In this document: positions 58,195-64,000 of the stretch, piece after piece
Position numbering within the stretch: the first letter of the stretch is position 1
How the letters are laid out: the number at the start of each line of letters is the position of its first letter
Source: Actinobacillus arthritidis
Lineage (GTDB): Bacteria; Pseudomonadota; Gammaproteobacteria; Enterobacterales; Pasteurellaceae
DNA length: 64,000 nucleotides
Direction: 5' to 3'
Assembly: GCF_029774155.1 (NCBI RefSeq)
Contig: NZ_CP103833.1
Location: forward strand, 1,302,001 to 1,366,000
Notes under the pieces: generated by a model
The model's input: only the letters and a program-made list of their open reading frames with translations
What the model was told of the DNA's origin: nothing
Database searches by the model: none
Program-made: the position numbers and the translations under genes

Positions 58195-59751
58195 ATGACT
58201 TCCGAAAAAAATAAAATACATTTACTTAAACAAAATTTTGCCTCAGGTCTTGTTGTTTTTCTCGTTGCGTTACCGCTATGTCTAGGTATTGCTCTTGCTT
58301 CCGGTGCACCTCCGCTTTCCGGTATTGTATCAGGCATCATTGGCGGCATTGTTATCGGTGCATTAAGCACATCTCATATTAGTGTTGCCGGACCAGTTGC
58401 AGGTTTAGTTGCTATCGTACTTGCTGCGGTAACGCAATTAGGTTCGTTTGAACTATTTTTATGTGCCGGTATGATTGCTGGTGTTTTTCAGCTTATCCTC
58501 GGTTTTGTCAGAGCCGGAAGTATTACTAACTATATTCCGGTGGCAGTTATTGAAGGAATGCTAGCCGGTATCGGTATTTTAATTATTTTCTCGCAACTGC
58601 CATATGCCTTGGGAAATAAGCAATTTTTCCAAGAAATCGGTCAGTCATTTGTTAATGTGCATTTAGGCTCATTTAGCATTGCCTTACTTTCACTATTACT
58701 AATGTTAGGCTGGGATTCTTCTCCCATGCTAAAAAAAATTAAACTGCTTCCTTCAGCATTGATCGCCGTTATTATCAGTATCTGCCTTAATCAAATATTT
58801 ATTAGTATGGATAGCTCGCTAGCAATTCCTCGCTCACAGTTAGTGCAATTACCTATTCCGCAATCTTGGACTGAAATGCGTGATCTGATCCGTTTTCCGA
58901 ATTTTGCCGGTTTTAGCTCATCTATCGTATGGGTAACTGGTGCAACCATGGCAATCGTTGCCTCAATTGAAACGCTATTATCAATTGAAGTCGCCGACCG
59001 TTTAGACAGTAAACGCCGTATCACTGATACCAATCAGGAATTACGTGCCCAAGGAGTCGGCAATATTGTTTCTTCCGTATTAGGCGGCTTACCAATTACT
59101 GCGGTAATTGTACGTTCATCCGCCAATGCTAATGCCGGTGCAACTCATAAACTCTCCAGTATTATTCACGGTATTTTACTATTGGTGTGTGTGTTGGCAA
59201 TTCCAACAATTTTAAATCAAATTCCATTAGCCACTTTATCTGCTGTCTTAATTTTGGTCGGTTATAAATTGGCTCGCCCAACGATTTTCAAACACTTTTG
59301 GCATAAAGGGATTTATCAATTTATCCCATTTGTTGCAACGGTCATGACTGTAGTAGCATTTGATTTACTCAAAGGTGTCGGATTGGGGTTAGTAATTAGT
59401 ATTATCTTTTTATTACAAGGTAATATGAAACGAGCTTATTACTTAAGCCGTGAAGAATTGGAAGATGCAAGCTACATCAAAATGCAACTTTCCGAAGAGG
59501 TTTCTTTCTTAAATAAAGCGGCAATTAAAAAGACCTTAAAAAATATTCGCCCGAACTCCAAAGTGATTATTGATGCCTCTCGCACTTCTTATATCGCTTC
59601 GGACGTATTGGAATTGATTGAAGATTTCGCCAATATTACCGCACGAGAAAATCATATTCGTGTTTATTTAAAAGGCTTTAAATCCGATTACAATAACCAA
59701 GAAATCGACCACGCCAGCCACGTTAAAGTGGAACACGGTAGCCGAATTTAA
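58195..59751 (+). CDS. SulP-family anion transporter with STAS domain
   Basis: About 518-aa inner-membrane carrier of the SulP family. The helical part has the SulP signatures FASGLVVFLVALPLCLGIALASGAPP, GALSTSHISVAGPVAGL and the later conserved GLPITAVIVRSSANANAGATHKLSSIIHG. A C-terminal STAS-like domain (SKVIIDASRTSYIASDVLELIEDFA) starts near 440. Relatives carry sulfate, bicarbonate or other anions; the substrate is unknown. The early short form LPLCLGIALASGAPPLSG resembles the bicarbonate/BicA-like branch. Start ATG 58195 has only a weak ribosome site; TTG 58183 is an alternative. Confidence 0.87.
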   Translation: MTSEKNKIHLLKQNFASGLVVFLVALPLCLGIALASGAPPLSGIVSGIIGGIVIGALSTSHISVAGPVAGLVAIVLAAVTQLGSFELFLCAGMIAGVFQLILGFVRAGSITNYIPVAVIEGMLAGIGILIIFSQLPYALGNKQFFQEIGQSFVNVHLGSFSIALLSLLLMLGWDSSPMLKKIKLLPSALIAVIISICLNQIFISMDSSLAIPRSQLVQLPIPQSWTEMRDLIRFPNFAGFSSSIVWVTGATMAIVASIETLLSIEVADRLDSKRRITDTNQELRAQGVGNIVSSVLGGLPITAVIVRSSANANAGATHKLSSIIHGILLLVCVLAIPTILNQIPLATLSAVLILVGYKLARPTIFKHFWHKGIYQFIPFVATVMTVVAFDLLKGVGLGLVISIIFLLQGNMKRAYYLSREELEDASYIKMQLSEEVSFLNKAAIKKTLKNIRPNSKVIIDASRTSYIASDVLELIEDFANITARENHIRVYLKGFKSDYNNQEIDHASHVKVEHGSRI

Positions 59752-60166
59752 ATAAGTATTGAAATTATTGGGTATAGTGGACAAAATTGAGTCTAATTTC
59801 CCGATGATATAGCCATATATGGACATTTTTAATGTCTGTTATGGCTTTATTTTTAACTTCGGCTGGCAAATCAAATCCTTTATACACATCATCTTATGCT
59901 CATCAATCAATCCTTAGTGAGGGCGAATTTGCTTTTATCAGCTTAAAAAATGACGCTACTAAATTCATTGTATGTGTAATATGTAGTCTATGATAATATT
60001 GATAGGAAAATAAATAATTTATGCTACGTTTTAAGCATTGCACAATCGCTTGTGTTTAAATCGTTTAACATTTTCCTATAAATAATAAGCGGTCAAACTT
60101 AACCTATTTTTACAACCTTACATTGTAAGAAAAATGACAAATTTGACCGCTTATTTTTACACTATT
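59752..60166. other. Gene-poor gap between the SulP gene and the DUF3108 gene
   Basis: A hairpin at 59811-59855 (AGCCATA with TATGGCT, inner GACAT/ATGTC, then TTTATTTTT) probably terminates the SulP gene. Beyond it I find no gene. On the minus strand a 43-codon stretch ends near 59770 without a start codon, possibly debris of an older gene or insertion element. An inverted uptake-signal pair closes the gap at 60087-60157. Confidence 0.5.
60087..60157 (-). terminator. Inverted uptake-signal terminator after the DUF3108 gene
   Basis: AATAAGCGGTCAAA faces TTTGACCGCTTATT: 14-bp arms, with a second inner hairpin (TTACA/TGTAA) in the loop and a T-run on either side. Confidence 0.7.
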
Positions 60167-60811
60167 TTATTTCACAAAGCTATCAAAGGTTAGCTCATAG
60201 TTATCACCATCACGATTGTATGAAATATAGCGAGGGAATTTCTCACCTACATATTTTTTCACGGTAATCGCTTTTTGATCGCTGGTTTTAAAACTATAAG
60301 TAATTTCTTGATAAGTCTGTCCTTTTACCGTTACCGCTTTTTGTGCTTTATTGAGTTTTACATTTGGCGTCGGATATAATTTTTTACCATTTGTCGTTTG
60401 AAAACTTGTTGGTAATTGATCGTAGTAGCTCAACTGGAATGCTGTTGTAAATAAATCAAAAGTTGGCATCGTTAACGCCTCTTGCTTTAATGGATCTTTC
60501 GCTTTTCCATATTTAATCGTACTTGAATCAATCTCCGCTAAGGCATAGGTTTTACCATTACGTGTATCACGGTAGCTCAACATATTAAATTGCCCGTTAC
60601 GCTCTGTCCCTTTCGCAGAGAAAACAATGTTATACAGTGGCACGTTAATTTTCGATTGAATCGAATACTGACCCGCTCCATTTTTAAAATGTACATAAGC
60701 CGGCATTAAATAATTCGAACTATATTTAATATTGAAATCGTCAGCCCAAGCGGTTGAAATTAACGATAAAATTGCAAAGAACGAGAGTGCGACTTTTTTA
60801 AAAAAATTCAT
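60167..60811 (-). CDS. DUF3108 periplasmic protein
   Basis: 214-aa exported protein. A clear signal peptide (MNFFKKVALSFFAILSLISTAWA, cleavage after about residue 23) is followed by a beta-rich DUF3108 domain: FNIKYSSNYLMPAYVHFKNGAGQYSIQSKINVPLYNIVFSAKG, MLSYRDTRNGK, then ITYSFKTSDQKAITVKKYVGEKFPRYISYNRDGDNYELTFDSF. Function is unknown. Its ATG directly follows the cysB stop codon (TAAATG), so it belongs to the gcvA-yjjG-cysB transcript. Confidence 0.85.
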   Translation of the reverse strand: MNFFKKVALSFFAILSLISTAWADDFNIKYSSNYLMPAYVHFKNGAGQYSIQSKINVPLYNIVFSAKGTERNGQFNMLSYRDTRNGKTYALAEIDSSTIKYGKAKDPLKQEALTMPTFDLFTTAFQLSYYDQLPTSFQTTNGKKLYPTPNVKLNKAQKAVTVKGQTYQEITYSFKTSDQKAITVKKYVGEKFPRYISYNRDGDNYELTFDSFVK

Positions 60812-62474
<1,663 letters not shown>

Positions 62475-62475
<1 letters not shown>

Positions 62476-63365
62476 TATTTGTAACTTCCTTCTATTTCGT
62501 GCGTAATCCATTCAACAAAATGCTGAACCTTTGCAACCTCTTTCATTTGCGGAGGATATACAACATAAAATGCTTTTTCATCATAGACATCCGTAGCAAA
62601 CGGCTCAATCATCGAACCTTCTTCAATTTCATCTTGAGCAAGAATTCGATTAGCAACCACTACACCTTGACGATGCTTCGCCGCTTGAATCCCCATTGAA
62701 GTATTCGGGTACATCGGACCGGATTCAACTTCTAAATGGTTTAATCTCAGGTGTTCCGCCATTTGCTTCCATTTAGTATGTGAACAAACGTGAATCAAAT
62801 TTTTACCTTCTAAATCTTGCGGTTTACTAATAGGATTATCTCGCAAATATTCCGGTGCGACCAAAATCATAATTCTAGCCTGAACAAGTTCAATCGCTTC
62901 AAGATTCTGCCAATTACCTGTTCCGTAGTAAATTGCGACATCAATATCTTTACCTAATAACCCTTCATCTTGTGAAGCCGTAGTCAGTCGCACTTCAATA
63001 TCCGGATATTTATTGTGAAACTCGTTTAAGCGAGGTACAAGCCAGTGCATACCGAATGATGGTGTCGTACTAATTGAAAGAATTTGTCGGCTACTTTTTA
63101 ACTTAACTTTTTCAGTAGCCATCGCAATTTGTTCCAAAAGCGGTTGAATATCTTCAAAATATTGCTCACCAGCTTCTGTTAATTCTAATAAGCGATTTCT
63201 GCGATGAAATAATGACACACCGAGAAAATCTTCTAATAATTTTATCTGATGACTTACTGCCGCTTGCGTTACAAATAAATCATCCGCCGCTTTAGTAAAA
63301 TTTAAATGGCGAGTCGCCGATTCAAATGCTTTTAATGCATTTAATGGAGGGAGTCTTTTGTTCAT
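62475..63365 (-). CDS. gcvA: LysR-type regulator GcvA
   Basis: 296-aa activator of glycine cleavage genes and of the GcvB small RNA. The HTH is MNKRLPPLNALKAFESATRHLNFTKAADDLFVTQAAVSHQIKLLEDFLGVSLFHRRNRLLELTEAG in pieces, characteristic of GcvA. The effector domain has STTPSFGMHWLVPRLNEFHNKYPDIEVRL. It is divergent from the gcvB gene, as in enteric bacteria. First gene of the gcvA-yjjG-cysB-DUF3108 unit. Confidence 0.93.
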
Positions 63366-63472
63366 AGTAATTAATTATTCTTGGTTAATTTGGTTAAATA
63401 ATGGGCTTTGACCTTAAAGGCAGAATGGTTATTCCATTATTTTTTTTGATAGTTAGAATTAAAATTTTTAGT

Positions 63473-63501
63473 TTGCGTTACTGGTCCAACATCAATATAA
63501 T
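63473..63501 (+). promoter_or_regulatory. gcvB promoter
   Basis: -35 TTGCGT (63473-63478), 17-bp spacer, perfect -10 TATAAT (63496-63501). A start near A63511 follows. Confidence 0.8.
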
Positions 63502-63510
63502 TCGCGCCGT

Positions 63511-63690
63511 ACTTAGACGGATAGTGATAGCTGAGATAGACTCTCCGCTATTTCAGATTTTTAAGTATGATGTTGTGTTTGCATATTGGTCTAGGAAACT
63601 AGGCTAGAGTAACCTTAAGTTACTCGTTTCACTTCCTGTATATTTTGAACCCTTTTGGTTTATCAACCGCCCTATTTGGGCGGTTTTTTT
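63511..63690 (+). ncRNA. gcvB: Small regulatory RNA GcvB
   Basis: About 180 nt. The G/U-rich target-pairing region R1 is at 63569-63592 (GTTGTGTTTGCATATTGGTC), almost the same as enterobacterial GcvB. A hairpin GAGTAAC/GTTACTC (63607-63625) follows, then the conserved R2 stretch TTTCACTTCCTGTATATT (63627-63644), and the intrinsic terminator AACCGCCC/GGGCGGTT with a T-run (63665-63690). Known GcvB binds Hfq and represses amino-acid and peptide uptake mRNAs. The divergent gcvA neighbour and the good promoter support the call. The 5' end is inferred. Confidence 0.93.
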
Positions 63691-63893
63691 CGTTTATATC
63701 TTATCTATTGTATCAGAATCGATAAATCCTGCCAGTATTTGGCAACTATTTTCATTAAAATTTCTTATCCCAGACCATAAATTATAAATTTTTTATTCAT
63801 AAACCAAAACAGCATCATTACGCCGGTACTACATAAATCCTGTAATTTATAGTATCCTTCCGTCTTATTTTGATTATCTAATAGAGAGATCCC

Positions 63894-64000
63894 TTGAGTA
63901 AACGCAGACTGACCCAAAACCAACAACGTCGCATCAAATCGAATCATCATAAAAAAATCGCAAAGCCTGAATTAGAATGGCAAGACGAAATGCTTGGCGA
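63894..64000 (+). CDS. rsgA: Ribosome small-subunit GTPase RsgA, N-terminal fragment
   Basis: The first 35 codons of a gene cut by the window end: a TTG start, then [20 protein letters not shown] followed by [14 protein letters not shown]. This is the basic N-terminal extension of RsgA (YjeQ), which in E. coli reads [28 protein letters not shown] lies six bases before the TTG. The GTPase matures 30S subunits; its domains lie beyond the window. Confidence 0.85.
   Translation, partial: MSKRRLTQNQQRRIKSNHHKKIAKPELEWQDEMLG

Noticed and set aside
63401..63607. 68-codon open frame on the plus strand
   Set aside because: It lies across the gcvB promoter and the 5' half of the small RNA, has no ribosome site and no protein-like character.
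63765..63950. 61-codon open frame on the minus strand near the right end
   Set aside because: It overlaps the rsgA start in antisense and has no ribosome site; the plus strand carries the clear RsgA N-terminus.

Overview
The window looks like chromosomal DNA of a Pasteurellaceae bacterium, most likely Actinobacillus pleuropneumoniae or a close relative. It is AT-rich, and it carries many copies of the ACAAGCGGT(C) uptake-signal core, the variant of the Apl clade, rather than AAGTGCGGT of Haemophilus influenzae. The uptake signals often occur as inverted pairs that form the terminators. Gene order is typical of gamma-proteobacteria: rodZ-ispG-hisS-yfgM, rpsF-priB-rpsR-rplI, ybfE-fldA-fur, and gcvA divergent from gcvB. 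I see no prophage, CRISPR array, rRNA or tRNA.

Layout. 1-3 kb: the end of a QseC/PmrB-type sensor kinase, then a 455-bp gap with two PmrA/QseB-like direct-repeat boxes and a candidate small RNA, then eptA. 3-8.4 kb: nitroreductase, YqhA-family membrane protein, gor, yjjV and a CstA-type transporter. 8.5-23.6 kb: a complete maltose/maltodextrin regulon (malQ-malG-malF-malE divergent from malK-lamB-malM, then malT and malP), with MalT boxes and CRP sites. 23.6-31 kb: small housekeeping and metabolic genes (a 56-aa Cys protein, yajQ, serB, ytjB, infA, yhiN, a DsrE protein, a purine permease, usg, ybaK). 31-38 kb: ybfE-fldA-fur, letB, luxS and an ABC exporter. 38-45 kb: flavin reductase, a YecA-like SEC-C protein, a HAD phosphatase, tehA, yecE, a GNAT and betT. 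45-49 kb: glutathione-dependent formaldehyde detoxification (adhC, a GST, fghA) interrupted by a Phd/PIN toxin-antitoxin pair. 49-58 kb: marC, the S6/PriB/S18/L9 operon, purD with a PurR box, pnuC, yfgM, hisS, ispG and rodZ. 58-64 kb: a SulP transporter, the gcvA-yjjG-cysB-DUF3108 operon, the GcvB small RNA and the start of rsgA.

Eleven genes (malG, malF, malP, letB, the ABC exporter, the HAD phosphatase, betT, the GST, rplI, rpsF, ispG) are each broken by one 1-2 base indel. ispG is expected to be essential and rpsF is a ribosomal protein gene, so the simplest reading is consensus sequencing error. I annotate them as single interrupted genes. The most interesting unexplained structure is the kinase-eptA gap: two copies of an 11-bp-period CTAAT repeat each sit 10 bp before a -10 element. 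One precedes eptA and the other precedes a roughly 75-nt hairpin/terminator transcript.
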